NCBI RefSeq assembly: GCF_002188635.1
Contig: NZ_NINX01000032.1
Coordinates: 62,001-126,000 of the forward strand
Length of the DNA stretch: 64,000 bases
Reading direction: 5' to 3'
Origin: Pigmentiphaga sp. NML030171
GTDB lineage: Bacteria; Pseudomonadota; Gammaproteobacteria; Burkholderiales; Burkholderiaceae_B
In this document: one piece after another, positions 18,648 through 28,778 of the stretch
How the letters are laid out: each line of letters begins with the position of its first letter
Position numbering within the stretch: position 1 is the stretch's first letter
The notes under the pieces: generated by a model
Databases searched by the model: none
What the model was told of the DNA's origin: nothing
What the model saw: only the letters and a program-made list of their open reading frames with translations
Program-made: the position numbers and the translations under genes

Positions 18648-19674
18648 TCCTTCCTTCCACGTCGAAGGCGGACACCAGCGAATCGAGTTCCGCGTCGGTC
18701 AGCGGGCGCGGCAACTGGCCCCCTTCGGGCAACAGCTTCTGGGTCAGCAGTGCCACGGTCTTGATGTGGCGGCGCAGGGGCTCGATGCGGGTCAGGTCGC
18801 GATAACGTTCCAGCACGCCTTGCAATGCGTCCACCTCGACCTGCGCGTCCTTGGACACCAGACGGGCGGCCTCGGCCGGTTTTTGCCGGATGAACGCCGC
18901 CGCTTCGCGGTTGGCCGCGTAGAACTTGCGGATCAGCGCCTGGTTGGGCGCCTGGGCGATCCATGGCGACGCCACGCCCAGCGTGATGGACGGCACGAAA
19001 TCCGTGCCCGAGGCCTTTTGCCAGACGGCCTTGTCGAACACCGGCAGCGCATGCAACGCCCCCTTGCCCTGCGCGACCGCGGCGGCGCCCTCGGTGGGAT
19101 TGACCAGCAGGGCGTCGATGCGCCCCAGTTGCAGCTCGGCCAGTCCCGCGGCGCCGCGCGCGCTCGAGGACTTGATCGTGACCTTGCCCAGGTCCACGCC
19201 CCGGGCCTGCAGGAACCACTTCGACAGCGCCCAGCTTCCCGTGATGGTGTCGGTCTGCACCACCTTGCCCTGGAGCTGCTTGATGTCCGTGATCGCGGGA
19301 TCGCGGATGACGATGTCCGACTCGAAATTGAAGATGTTCCACAGCAACGTGAAATCGGCGCCCTGCTGCTTGAAGCGGCTGACCGCGGCGATCGCGGCGC
19401 AGAAGCAGACCGGATCCCGGCCCGTGGCGAAATCGGTATAGGCCACGTTGGAAGGCTTGGGCGTGACGGTCAGTTCGAACCCGTGCTTGCGGTCCAGCCC
19501 CAGCTTCTGGATCAGCACCGGTATCCATATGCTTTGCGAAGGCGGCGAGAACACCGTGACCGCCAGCCTAGGCAGCGGCTCGGCCGCCTGGGCGAAGGAT
19601 ACCGTGGCGTTCACCGCCAGCCCCACGGCCAGCGCGGTGCCGACCTTGCGGAACAGCTCTTTCAGGTTTTTCAT
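18640..19674 (-). CDS. ABC importer substrate-binding protein, SsuA/TauA-like
   Basis: A 344-residue periplasmic protein with a signal peptide (cleavage near SFAQAAEP, residue 32). The NMT1/SsuA-like fold is supported by WIPVLIQKLGLDRKHG, VAYTDFATGRDPVC and LQGKVVQTDTITGSWALSKW. Two close cysteines (CFCAA) sit in the first lobe and are unusual for the family. It begins 5 bp after the dioxygenase stop. The partner dioxygenase favours a sulfonate or sulfate ester ligand, but this is inferred from context. Confidence 0.88.
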   Translation of the reverse strand: MKNLKELFRKVGTALAVGLAVNATVSFAQAAEPLPRLAVTVFSPPSQSIWIPVLIQKLGLDRKHGFELTVTPKPSNVAYTDFATGRDPVCFCAAIAAVSRFKQQGADFTLLWNIFNFESDIVIRDPAITDIKQLQGKVVQTDTITGSWALSKWFLQARGVDLGKVTIKSSSARGAAGLAELQLGRIDALLVNPTEGAAAVAQGKGALHALPVFDKAVWQKASGTDFVPSITLGVASPWIAQAPNQALIRKFYAANREAAAFIRQKPAEAARLVSKDAQVEVDALQGVLERYRDLTRIEPLRRHIKTVALLTQKLLPEGGQLPRPLTDAELDSLVSAFDVEGRNE

Positions 19675-19679
19675 GACTA

Positions 19680-20603
19680 TCAGTCCAGCACCGCGCGATG
19701 CAGCACGCGGTCTTGTCCCGCGTAGTTGAAGATGCCCCGATGCTGGACGATACGGTTATCCCAGATCAGCGCGGCGCCGGTCTCCCAGCGGTACTCGGTG
19801 CAGACTTCGGGCGACTTGATGAACTCGAACACGATGCCCAGCAGATGGTCGCTGACCAGCCGAGGCACGCCCAGCACCCGCTGCGCATAGAGTTCGCAGG
19901 CGAAAAGCTGGCGCGCGCCGGTTTCCGGATGCACCCGCACCAGCGGCACCTCCAGCGGTGGCGTGTCGAGCCGCGCCTGGGCCAGCCGCTCCGGATCGCC
20001 GTAGGACATGGACACCAGCCCCATCTGGTCGGCGTTGTGCAGGATGGTCAACGTGTCCAGATAGGCCGCGAAGCGTGGATCGAGCAGTTGGTAGGCCGCC
20101 GTGGCGTTCGAGAACAGCGTCCCGCCGCCGTGCCGGGGCGCCTGCACGGCGTACAGGGCCGTGAACTTCTGCGGACGCTCGCGATAGGCCTGGTCGATGT
20201 GCCAGATATAGTTGGTGCGCGTCTTCTTGCGCGCCGAATCGATGGCGTTGGCCTCGCCGCCCACGCGCGGCGCCTGGGGGTTGCCGGCGAACCGGGGCGA
20301 GCCGAACAAGGCGGCGAACGGCTCGAAGTCGCCGGCCGCGACCGATCCCGGCTCGAACGACAGGAAGCCGTACTCCAGCAGGGCGCGGTAAAGGAAGGCC
20401 TGGACTTCGTCCGGTGTCCGGACCTCGGGCTGGAAGCGGAACCCCTGGACCAGTCCCCCCACGATGGGGGAATACGGCTGGATGCGGATTTCGCCCAGGC
20501 GCGCCTCGTCGTAGCGATACAGCTCGGGGGCGAGGATGCGGGGTTGGTGCAGCTCGGTGTCCGCGGGCCGATGCAGCGGTTTGAGCAATGCGTTCATCGT
20601 CAT
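19680..20603 (-). CDS. TauD/TfdA-family Fe(II)/2-oxoglutarate dioxygenase
   Basis: A 307-residue non-haem iron oxygenase. The 2-His-1-carboxylate triad is visible: His135 and Asp137 (IWHIDQAY) and a distal His at about 288 (VQHRGIFNY), followed by the 2-oxoglutarate-binding Arg near 303 (RVLHRAV). TauD-type enzymes hydroxylate a sulfonate or sulfate ester and release sulfite or sulfate; other members attack herbicides or amines. It is first in the operon with an SsuABC-like importer and ends with a rhodanese, which supports an organosulfur substrate. Confidence 0.88.
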   Translation of the reverse strand: MTMNALLKPLHRPADTELHQPRILAPELYRYDEARLGEIRIQPYSPIVGGLVQGFRFQPEVRTPDEVQAFLYRALLEYGFLSFEPGSVAAGDFEPFAALFGSPRFAGNPQAPRVGGEANAIDSARKKTRTNYIWHIDQAYRERPQKFTALYAVQAPRHGGGTLFSNATAAYQLLDPRFAAYLDTLTILHNADQMGLVSMSYGDPERLAQARLDTPPLEVPLVRVHPETGARQLFACELYAQRVLGVPRLVSDHLLGIVFEFIKSPEVCTEYRWETGAALIWDNRIVQHRGIFNYAGQDRVLHRAVLD

Positions 20604-20727
20604 TCGTCTCGCGAAAGAGAGCCAGAATAACGACGGCCGCCGCGGCCGCTAACGAATGTTTCCGAGTTTCGTTATGCGTCGCGTGAAAGCGCGGGCGGGG
20701 CAGTTGCCCCGCCGGCTCGGAGAGGAC
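20604..20727. promoter_or_regulatory. Promoter region of the organosulfur operon and 3' hairpin of sspB
   Basis: A 124-bp gap. AACGAA (20651-20656) and TTCGTT (20668-20673) form a spaced dyad 48 bp before the dioxygenase start, a possible operator. GGCGGGGCA (20694-20702) pairs with TGCCCCGCC (20705-20713) just after the sspB stop, a probable transcript end without a strong T run. Confidence 0.4.
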
Positions 20728-21255
20728 TTACTTGATGACGGTCAGCTTCGGCCGGCCACGATCGGGGCCGCCCGAGGGCGCGGGATCCGTATCGTCCGGC
20801 CCTTCGTCGGACGGGGCCGGAGGCGTCTCGCCCGCCGGTACGGCGGACAGTTGCGGACGGCTGCCCGACACGTTCTCCTGGGGCTCGGCGGCAGCGGCGT
20901 CGTCGACGACCGGACTGTCGGGCGCGGCGCCCGTGCCTGCGGGCGGTCCCGCCTCGAAGGCCATGCCATGTCCGGTCTCGCGGGCGTAGATGGCCGTGAC
21001 CGCATCCACCGGGACGGAAATCTGGCGCGCCACGCCGCCAAAGCGCGCCTGGAACTCGATGAACTCGTTGCCCAGTTGCAGCTTGTGGGTGGCCAGCCTG
21101 CCGACGTTCAGGACGATCTCGCCGTTCTTGACGTGCTCGCGGGGCACCACTACCCGCTCGTCGACGGTCACCGCCAGGTGCGGCGTGTAGCCGTTGTCGG
21201 TGCACCACTCGTGCAGCGCGCGGATCAGGTAAGGCTTGGTGGAGATTTCGCTCAT
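20728..21255 (-). CDS. sspB: ClpXP protease specificity-enhancing factor SspB
   Basis: A 175-residue adaptor that delivers ssrA-tagged proteins to ClpXP. The folded domain (about 1-110) begins STKPYLIRALHEWCTDNGYTPH and includes the tag-binding region HKLQLGNEFIEFQARFGG. A disordered Pro/Asp-rich tail ends in the short ClpX-binding motif GRPKLTVIK (RGRPKLTVIK). It follows sspA by 92 bp, the usual order in proteobacteria. Confidence 0.96.
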   Translation of the reverse strand: MSEISTKPYLIRALHEWCTDNGYTPHLAVTVDERVVVPREHVKNGEIVLNVGRLATHKLQLGNEFIEFQARFGGVARQISVPVDAVTAIYARETGHGMAFEAGPPAGTGAAPDSPVVDDAAAAEPQENVSGSRPQLSAVPAGETPPAPSDEGPDDTDPAPSGGPDRGRPKLTVIK

Positions 21256-21348
21256 GGTTGCATCCCTCGCGCGGCATGCCGCGGCTCGCGCACGGCCCGG
21301 ACAGCAAGGCCGCCGCGCGGGGCCGGCGGATGATCCGTGCGCTGCGCA

Positions 21349-21960
21349 TCAGCGGCGCATGACCTTTTCGGACGGCGTCAGCGCCTCGATGTACGCCGGC
21401 CGCGAGAAGATGCGCTCGGCATACTTCTGCAGGGGGGCGGCGTTCTTCGGCAGCTCGATGCCATAGTGGTCCAGGCGCCAGAGCAGCGGCGCGATCGCCA
21501 CGTCCAGCATCGAGAACTCTTCGCCAAGCATAAACTTGTTTTTCAGGAAGATCGGCGCGAGCTGCGAAAGCCGGTCGCGGATCTGCTGGCGCGCCTGTTC
21601 GAGCGCCTTCTCGTCGGCGCGGCTTTCCCGGGCTTCCAGCGTGCCGACGTGCACGAACAGTTCTTTCTCGAAGTTGAACAGGAACAGCCGCGCGCGAGCG
21701 CGCATCACCGGATCGGCGGGCATCAGCTGCGGATGCGGGAAGCGCTCGTCGATGTACTCGTTGATGATGTTCGACTCGTACAGCACCAGATCGCGCTCGA
21801 CCAGGATGGGCACCTGGCCGTACGGGTTCATGACGGCGATGTCCTCGGGCTTGTTGTAGAGGTCGACGTCGCGGATTTCGAAATCCATGCCCTTTTCGAA
21901 CAACACGAAACGGCAGCGTTGGGAAAACGGACACGTGGTTCCGGAGTAAAGCACCATCAT
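21349..21960 (-). CDS. sspA: Stringent starvation protein A (GST-like)
   Basis: A 203-residue glutathione-transferase-fold protein that binds RNA polymerase in starvation. The thioredoxin-like N-terminal domain reads MMVLYSGTTCPFSQRCR, with PYGQVPILVERDLVLYES and the all-helical C-terminal half. The start at 21960 has a GGAGG site; frame extension to 22011 is non-coding. It lies between petC and sspB as in most betaproteobacteria. Confidence 0.95.
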   Translation of the reverse strand: MMVLYSGTTCPFSQRCRFVLFEKGMDFEIRDVDLYNKPEDIAVMNPYGQVPILVERDLVLYESNIINEYIDERFPHPQLMPADPVMRARARLFLFNFEKELFVHVGTLEARESRADEKALEQARQQIRDRLSQLAPIFLKNKFMLGEEFSMLDVAIAPLLWRLDHYGIELPKNAAPLQKYAERIFSRPAYIEALTPSEKVMRR

Positions 21961-22044
21961 GGCGGGGCCTCCGAGAGGGGATGTAAAAACGTTAAAGGGC
22001 CAGTCATCCAAGAGGATGCTGGCCCCGGACAGGTAGTTCGAGAA

Positions 22045-22881
22045 CTACTTGACGTCCTTCCAGTACACGGCGTTCAGGCGCCAGGTGATGACCGTGAAGA
22101 AAGCCAGGAAAATCAGCACCCACACCCCCAGGCGCACGCGATGCTGCTGCACGGGCTCGGCCATCCACGACATGAACGCGACCAGATCGGCCACGTCGTT
22201 GTCGTACGCTTGCACCCGGGCCGCATCCTTGGCCGTGAAACGCGTTTCCATCGTTTCGTGGCCATGGTAGTCGGCAACCGGCTCATGCTTGACGGTGGCA
22301 GCGCCATTCACGTCGTAGGTCGTCGTGACACGCTCCCAGCCGTGCTCGCCTTCGCCCCGGTGCATGGCGACGGTGGTGAGTTCGCGCGGACCCTGGCGTT
22401 CCCACAGGACATGAGGCATGCCCACGTTGGGAAAGACCAGGTTGTTCCAGCCCGTGGGCCGGGTATCGTCGCGGTAGAACGTACGCAGGTAGGTGTAGAG
22501 GTAATCGGCGCCCGACGGTCCCGCGTTGACGGATTTCGCCCGGGCAATGACCGACAGGTCGGGAGGCGCGGCGCCGAACCATTCCTTCGCCTCTTTGGCG
22601 CTCATGGCAACGGTCATCATGTCGCCGACTTTGCCGTCCGTGAACAGGAGGTTGTCCTTGATCTGTTCGTCGGTCAGGCCGATGTCCTTGAGCCGATTGT
22701 ACCGCATCGACGAGGCGGCATGACAGTTCAGGCAATAGTTGACGAACAGTTTGGCCCCGTTTTGCAGGGCCGGCAGGTCGTTCAGGCGCGAGGGCGCCTT
22801 CTCGAGGTGATACCCGCCTTCGGCTGCCTGCACCCCAGTGCAGGCAAGCATCAGAATCAGTAGACCGAGCAGCTTCTTCAT
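22045..22881 (-). CDS. petC: Cytochrome c1 of the bc1 complex
   Basis: A 278-residue membrane-anchored c-type cytochrome of ubiquinol-cytochrome c reductase. A signal peptide (MKKLLGLLILMLACTGVQA) is followed by the haem site CLNCH (about 54-58). One C-terminal transmembrane helix (VWVLIFLAFFTVITWRL) anchors it to the periplasmic side. It passes electrons from the Rieske centre to cytochrome c. Third gene of petABC; the start at 22881 is set by the signal peptide. Confidence 0.96.
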   Translation of the reverse strand: MKKLLGLLILMLACTGVQAAEGGYHLEKAPSRLNDLPALQNGAKLFVNYCLNCHAASSMRYNRLKDIGLTDEQIKDNLLFTDGKVGDMMTVAMSAKEAKEWFGAAPPDLSVIARAKSVNAGPSGADYLYTYLRTFYRDDTRPTGWNNLVFPNVGMPHVLWERQGPRELTTVAMHRGEGEHGWERVTTTYDVNGAATVKHEPVADYHGHETMETRFTAKDAARVQAYDNDVADLVAFMSWMAEPVQQHRVRLGVWVLIFLAFFTVITWRLNAVYWKDVK

Positions 22882-22938
22882 CGTGATATCCGTTAGTCTG
22901 TCGGGCCGGCGCAACCGCCGCCGGCCCGGTGAACATCC

Positions 22939-24324
22939 TCAGTGGGCGGAGAAAGTGACACGTTCGGGCACAGGCTTGAACGTGCCGAGCCGGCTCCAGA
23001 ACGGCATCAACAGGAAGAAGCCGAGGTAGAGGACCGTGCCGATCTGCGAGATGAGGTTGAAGACGTCGTTGGGCGGCTGCGTGCCCAGGTAGCCCAGCAC
23101 CAGGAAGTTGACGATGAAGATGCCGTAGATCCACTTGTGCCAACCGGGACGGTAGCGGATGGACTTCACGGGCGAATGATCGAGCCAGGGCAGGAAGAAC
23201 AGGATGACCACCGCGCCGCCCATCGTCAGCACGCCCCAGAACTTGGCGTCCCAGACGCGCAGCAGGACGGCGATGGCCAGCAGCACCACGACGATGGCGA
23301 TCTTGGCGACGCCGCTGACGCGGCTCTTGAGCAGGAACCACACCGCCGCCGCGACCGCGGCGAACGCCAGCACCCAGGTGAAGTCGTCGGTGCAGGCACG
23401 CAGCATCGAGTAGAACGGCGTGAAGTACCAGACCGGCGCGATGTGCGGCGGGGTCTTGAGCGGATCGGCCGGGATGAAGTTGTTGTACTCGAGGAAGTAG
23501 CCGCCCATCTCCGGCGCGAAGAAGACGATCGCGCTGAAGATCATCAGGAAGATCGCCACACCGAACAGGTCGTGCACGGAGTAGTAGGGATGGAACGGGA
23601 TGCCGTCGAGCGGAACGCCGTTGGCGTCCTTCTTGGCCTTGATCTCGACGCCGTCGGGGTTGTTGGAGCCGACTTCGTGCAGCGCGATGACGTGCGCCAC
23701 GACCAGGCCCAGCAGCACCAGGGGCACGGCGATGACGTGGAACGAGAAGAAGCGGTTCAGGGTCGCGTCGGAGACGACGTAGTCGCCGCGGATCAGGATC
23801 GCCAGGTCAGGACCGACGAACGGGATGGCCGAGAACAGGTTCACGATCACCTGGGCGCCCCAGTAGGACATCTGGCCCCAGGGCAGCAGGTAGCCCATGA
23901 AGGCCTCGGCCATCAGGCACAGGAAGATCGCCACGCCGAAGATCCAGACCAGCTCGCGCGGCTTGCGGTACGAGCCGTAGAACAGCCCGCGCAGCATGTG
24001 CAGGTACACCACGACGAAGAACATCGAGGCGCCGGTGGAGTGCATGTACCGGACGAGCCAGCCCCACGGCACTTCCCGCATGATGTATTCGACCGACTGG
24101 AACGCGCGTTCGGCGTCGGGCTTGTAGTGCATGACCAGGAAAATCCCGGTCACGATCTGGATGACCAGCACCAGGAGCGCCAGCGAGCCGAAGAAATACC
24201 AGAAATTGAAGTTCTTCGGTGCGTAGTACTCGGACAGGTGCGCTTTCCAGGTCGAGGTGAGCGGAAAGCGGGCGTCGATCCAGCCCAGAAGGCCAGTGGT
24301 CTCGACATTCTTCTCGCCAGCCAT
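22939..24324 (-). CDS. petB: Cytochrome b of the bc1 complex
   Basis: A 461-residue integral membrane subunit with two b haems and the Qo and Qi quinone sites. N-terminal half includes WNFGSLALL-type helix A, MHSTGASMFF and LLPWGQMSYWGA; the C-terminal half includes the Qo motif, here PVWY (in APVWYFTPFYSM) rather than the textbook PEWY. The Glu replaced by Val is a real and known natural variant. An AAAAGGAG site precedes the ATG at 24324. Gap 24325-24452 to petA holds no gene. Confidence 0.97.
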   Translation of the reverse strand: MAGEKNVETTGLLGWIDARFPLTSTWKAHLSEYYAPKNFNFWYFFGSLALLVLVIQIVTGIFLVMHYKPDAERAFQSVEYIMREVPWGWLVRYMHSTGASMFFVVVYLHMLRGLFYGSYRKPRELVWIFGVAIFLCLMAEAFMGYLLPWGQMSYWGAQVIVNLFSAIPFVGPDLAILIRGDYVVSDATLNRFFSFHVIAVPLVLLGLVVAHVIALHEVGSNNPDGVEIKAKKDANGVPLDGIPFHPYYSVHDLFGVAIFLMIFSAIVFFAPEMGGYFLEYNNFIPADPLKTPPHIAPVWYFTPFYSMLRACTDDFTWVLAFAAVAAAVWFLLKSRVSGVAKIAIVVVLLAIAVLLRVWDAKFWGVLTMGGAVVILFFLPWLDHSPVKSIRYRPGWHKWIYGIFIVNFLVLGYLGTQPPNDVFNLISQIGTVLYLGFFLLMPFWSRLGTFKPVPERVTFSAH

Positions 24325-24452
24325 GGCTGCTGCTCCTTTTGCTCGGCGGGTTCGGCGCTGCGCTGCTTGGTGCCGCAACGCCGACGTGTTTCTATGGCTA
24401 CGTTTGACAGGAGGACGCGGTTATCGCCTCCCCCGCTGCGAATGACTGACGC

Positions 24453-25061
24453 TCAGGCCTTGTTGTTCTTGTCGACACCGACCACGATCTTGGTATCGGA
24501 CACGAACTCGTAGGGAGGAATCGTCAGGTTGTCGGGCGACGGCTTGTTCTTGTACACCCGTCCGGCCATGTCGAAGGTCGACCCATGGCAGGGGCACAGG
24601 AAGCCGCCGTGCCAATCGGCCGGCAGGTTGGGCTGGGGCCCGGTGGCGAACCGGGCGGTGGGCGAGCACCCGAGGTGCGGGCAGATGCCGACGGCGACGA
24701 GGTACTCGGGCTTGATCGAGCGGTACTCGTTGCGCGCGTACTCGGGCGTGATTTCGTTCGGGTTGCGCTCGGAGTTGGGGTCGGCGAGCTGGGCGTCGAC
24801 TTCCTTCAGCGTGGCAAGCTGCTCGGGCGTCCGGCGGATGATCCAGACCGGCTTGCCGCGCCACTCGACGGTGCGCATTTCACCGGGCTGCATGTCTCCA
24901 ATTTCGACTTCCACCGGAGCACCCGCCGCCTTCGCCCGTTCGGACGGGGCGAACGTGCTGACGAAAGGAACGGCCACTCCTACGGCCGCGACTCCCCCGA
25001 CAGCACAGGTGGTGCCGACCCAGAAACGGCGGTCGGCGTCTACCACTTTGTCCTGACTCAT
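24453..25061 (-). CDS. petA: Rieske iron-sulfur subunit of the bc1 complex
   Basis: A 202-residue protein with an N-terminal twin-arginine-like segment and membrane anchor (DADRRFWVGTTCAVGGVAAVG), then the soluble Rieske domain. The 2Fe-2S ligands are in CPHLGC and CPCHGS. The folded domain is a Tat substrate in this family, and the tat genes lie elsewhere in this window. The start at 25061 (MSQDKVVDADRR) is the family start; the frame is open further upstream through the promoter. Confidence 0.97.
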   Translation of the reverse strand: MSQDKVVDADRRFWVGTTCAVGGVAAVGVAVPFVSTFAPSERAKAAGAPVEVEIGDMQPGEMRTVEWRGKPVWIIRRTPEQLATLKEVDAQLADPNSERNPNEITPEYARNEYRSIKPEYLVAVGICPHLGCSPTARFATGPQPNLPADWHGGFLCPCHGSTFDMAGRVYKNKPSPDNLTIPPYEFVSDTKIVVGVDKNNKA

Positions 25062-25131
25062 TGATTGACCCTCAAGATTACTTCTTCTCTTAGCACTTGA
25101 AAGCAGATTGGCGCTCTTGGCGGACCGGCGC

Positions 25132-25159
25132 CTTATAGTAACCTTCGAGTATAACGCAA
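25132..25159 (-). promoter_or_regulatory. Sigma-70 promoter of petABC
   Basis: On the minus strand TTGCGT (25159-25154) and TATAAG (25137-25132) are separated by 16 bp. This would start transcription about 65 bp before petA. An overlapping TATACT hexamer could be a second -10. Confidence 0.6.
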
Positions 25160-25277
25160 TGCCTACAGGGCCCGACAGACTTCGTAGCACATTCGCCATC
25201 GCACTGTTACGGCCGAGCTCACCGCCACGCAGAAAAATGAGAGATACTCTCGCGCAACAACAAACGGGAGGTGGTCC

Positions 25278-25718
25278 ATGAGCATCATGAAGGAGTTCCG
25301 CGATTTCGCGATGCGCGGCAACGTCGTCGACCTCGCGGTCGGTGTGATCATCGGCGCGGCGTTCGGCAAGATCGTCGACTCCCTGGTCAAAGACATCGTC
25401 ATGCCGATCGTCAACGTCATCCTGGGCGGCAACGTCGATTTCAGCAACAAGTTCATCGTACTCCGGGCGCCGGCCGACTACACCGGCCCGCAGACCTACG
25501 ACGCCCTCAGCAAGGCCGGCGCCACCCTGCTCGGGTGGGGCAATTTCCTGACTATTCTGATCAACTTCGTGCTGCTGGCCTTCGTCATCTTCTGGATGGT
25601 CAAGGCCATGAACCGCGCCCAGGCCCGCTTCACCAAGGAAGCCCCGCCGCCGGCGCCCGCGCCGACCCCGGAAGACGTCGAACTGTTGCGCGAAATCCGC
25701 GACCTGCTGAAGAGGTAG
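25278..25718 (+). CDS. mscL: Large-conductance mechanosensitive channel MscL
   Basis: A 146-residue inner-membrane channel that opens under membrane tension and releases solutes in osmotic downshock. The N-terminal [20 protein letters not shown] helix and first transmembrane segment, a periplasmic loop and the second segment ([18 protein letters not shown]) are clear. A cytoplasmic tail with a charged helix ([15 protein letters not shown]) ends the protein. AGGTGG precedes the ATG. Divergent from petABC. Confidence 0.97.
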   Translation: MSIMKEFRDFAMRGNVVDLAVGVIIGAAFGKIVDSLVKDIVMPIVNVILGGNVDFSNKFIVLRAPADYTGPQTYDALSKAGATLLGWGNFLTILINFVLLAFVIFWMVKAMNRAQARFTKEAPPPAPAPTPEDVELLREIRDLLKR

Positions 25719-25719
25719 G

Positions 25720-25971
25720 CCCCCCCCCTACGCCCTGCGGGCGCCCCCCAGGGGGCGATGCGGGTGGACCGGCGGAGCCGGATCCACCGCATCCTGGGTC
25801 TAGTACCCAATTCTTGGGTTGCGGCACCGATGCTATCGCTGGCTGCCAGCGATAGCATCGGTGATTCAGCCCAAGATCGTTTCCCTAGACCCAGGAAACC
25901 GCGGAGCTGGCTTTGCCAGTCCGCCAGTTTCGCCCCCTTTAGGGGGCCCGCGTCAGCGGGTAGGGGGTGGG
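25720..25971. repeat. Composite intergenic element: two inverted modules around a long palindrome
   Basis: Fills the gap between the convergent mscL and Nif3-like genes. A left module (25720-25799) and an inverted right module (about 25886-25971) share CCCCCTACG ends, a CCCC...GGGG hairpin and the GGCGGA/GCCGGATCC stem. Inner ends carry CCTGGGTCTAG and its inverse. Between them lies a perfect 19-bp inverted repeat with a 1-nt centre (25825-25843 with 25845-25863). A second full copy is at 57568-57814. Confidence 0.85.
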
Positions 25972-25978
25972 CTTCCCC

Positions 25979-26803
25979 TCAGACCGGGTTGTCGATGTCG
26001 ATGAAATCCACCCGGATGCCGAAGCGGTCGGCGATGGCGCGGCCCAGGGCCTGGACGCCGTAGCGTTCGGTGGCGTGGTGGCCGGCGGCCAGGAAGGCGG
26101 TGCCGGTTTCGCGGGCGAGGTGGACGGTGGGTTCGGAGATCTCGCCGGTGATGTAGGTCTGGGCGCCGGCGTCGATGGCGTCCTGGAGCATGCCCTGGGC
26201 CGCGCCGGTGCACCAGGCGATGCGGCCCGCGGGACGGGAGGGGTCGCCGATCAGCATGGGTTCGCGCTGCAGGCGCTGCGCGATGCGGGCCGCCAGGTCG
26301 CCCACCGTGGCCAGGCCGGGGGCCTGGCCCAGCCAGATCAGGCCGTCATGGCCGGCGGTCTGGGGCACGCCCTCCACGAAGTGGGGGGCCAGGCCCAGCA
26401 CCTCGGCCAGTTGTGCGTTGTTGCCCCACCGGGGGTGGGCATCCAGGGGCAGGTGGTAGGCGAACAGGTTCAGGTCATGGCCCAGGACCAGCGACAGGCG
26501 GGTGCGGCGGGTGCCCCGCACGCGGGGGTCCTCGTTCTTCCAGAACCAGCCGTGGTGGACCAGCAGGCCGTCCGCCCCGGCGGCGATGGCATGCCGAATG
26601 GCGGCCTCGGATGCGGTGACGGCGGCGATAATATGCCGGACCACGGGCCGTCCCTCGACCTGCAATCCGTTCGGACAGTAGTCGCGGAAGCGGGCGACCT
26701 GCAGTTCGGCGGCCAGCCAGGACGCGAGTTCCTCGGCGCTGACGCCGCCCGCGCCCCCCGCTGGTGCATGGGTTTGCGCTGAGGCCCGCTCGCCTGCGAT
26801 CAT
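25979..26803 (-). CDS. Nif3-like dinuclear metal-binding hexameric protein
   Basis: A 274-residue member of the YbgI/Nif3/DUF34 family. Metal-ligand motifs are seen in LLVHHGWFW (about 79-87) and AYHLPLDAHPRWGNN (about 114-128), and again near the C-terminus in GHHATERYG. The biochemical role is uncertain; links to GTP cyclohydrolase and metal trafficking have been proposed for the family. The ATG at 26803 has an AGGAG site; a TTG two codons upstream is less likely. Confidence 0.92.
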   Translation of the reverse strand: MIAGERASAQTHAPAGGAGGVSAEELASWLAAELQVARFRDYCPNGLQVEGRPVVRHIIAAVTASEAAIRHAIAAGADGLLVHHGWFWKNEDPRVRGTRRTRLSLVLGHDLNLFAYHLPLDAHPRWGNNAQLAEVLGLAPHFVEGVPQTAGHDGLIWLGQAPGLATVGDLAARIAQRLQREPMLIGDPSRPAGRIAWCTGAAQGMLQDAIDAGAQTYITGEISEPTVHLARETGTAFLAAGHHATERYGVQALGRAIADRFGIRVDFIDIDNPV

Positions 26804-26839
26804 TGTCAATCTCCTAAGCTAGGGAAAAGTATTTTGCAC

Positions 26840-28018
<1,179 letters not shown>

Positions 28019-28031
28019 CGCCGGCCCGGAC

Positions 28032-28778
28032 CTACTTGCGGCCCAGGCCCAGGTAGCTCTCGACCACGCGCGGATCGTCCGCCAGCTCGCGGGCCGGGCC
28101 GGCCAGCACCACCTGGCCGGTCTCCAGCACATAGGCGTAGTCGGCCGTCTGCAAGGCCGCGCGCGCGTTCTGCTCGACCAGCAGGATGGCCACGCCGCGG
28201 CGCCGCAGTTCGGCGATGATGAGGAAGATTTCCTTGACGATGCGCGGCGCGAGCCCCAGCGATGGCTCGTCCAGCAGCAGCAGGCGGGGCTTGGCCATGA
28301 GGGCGCGCCCCAGGGCCAGCATCTGGCGCTCGCCGCCGGACAGGGTGGCAGCCAGCTGGCGGCGGCGTTCCTTGAGCCGGGGGAAGAGCCCGTAGACTTC
28401 CTCCATCGACGCGGCCTGGTCGCGATGGCCCGAGCGATAGCGCTGGAAAGCGCCCAGCAGCAGATTGTCCTCGACGCTCATCTCGCCGAACAGTTCGCGT
28501 TTCTCGGGCACGAGGTTCAGGCCGGCGGCGACCATCTGCTCGATGTCCACGCGGCGCTGTGGACGGCCCTCCAGGCTGATGGCGCCACGCGCCGGCAGCA
28601 GTCCCATGATGGCCGACAGCAAGGTGGTCTTGCCCGCGCCGTTGGGGCCGATCACCGTCACGATGGTGCCCGCCGGCACCGCCAGGTCTATGCCATGCAG
28701 CGCCTCGACCTTGCCGTAGGACACCGACAGGCCCGAGACCTCGAGCAGCGGCGCGGCCATTGCCGCCGACCCCGTCAT
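28032..28778 (-). CDS. livF: Branched-chain amino acid ABC importer ATPase LivF
   Basis: A 248-residue ATPase. Walker [10 protein letters not shown], signature LSGGERQM, Walker [14 protein letters not shown] and the family-specific [12 protein letters not shown] and VEQNARAAL are all seen. Its start overlaps the livMG stop by 4 bp (ATGA). With the LivG half of the fusion it drives uptake of branched-chain amino acids or related amides/carboxylates. It converges with the protease gene 13 bp away. Confidence 0.95.
   Translation of the reverse strand: MTGSAAMAAPLLEVSGLSVSYGKVEALHGIDLAVPAGTIVTVIGPNGAGKTTLLSAIMGLLPARGAISLEGRPQRRVDIEQMVAAGLNLVPEKRELFGEMSVEDNLLLGAFQRYRSGHRDQAASMEEVYGLFPRLKERRRQLAATLSGGERQMLALGRALMAKPRLLLLDEPSLGLAPRIVKEIFLIIAELRRRGVAILLVEQNARAALQTADYAYVLETGQVVLAGPARELADDPRVVESYLGLGRK

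Noticed and set aside
22942-24513. A 523-codon plus-strand frame opposite petB
   Set aside because: Antisense shadow of cytochrome b, no domain and no ribosome site.
25243-25248. GATACT as a -10 for mscL
   Set aside because: No -35 at a suitable distance, so I did not call a promoter.
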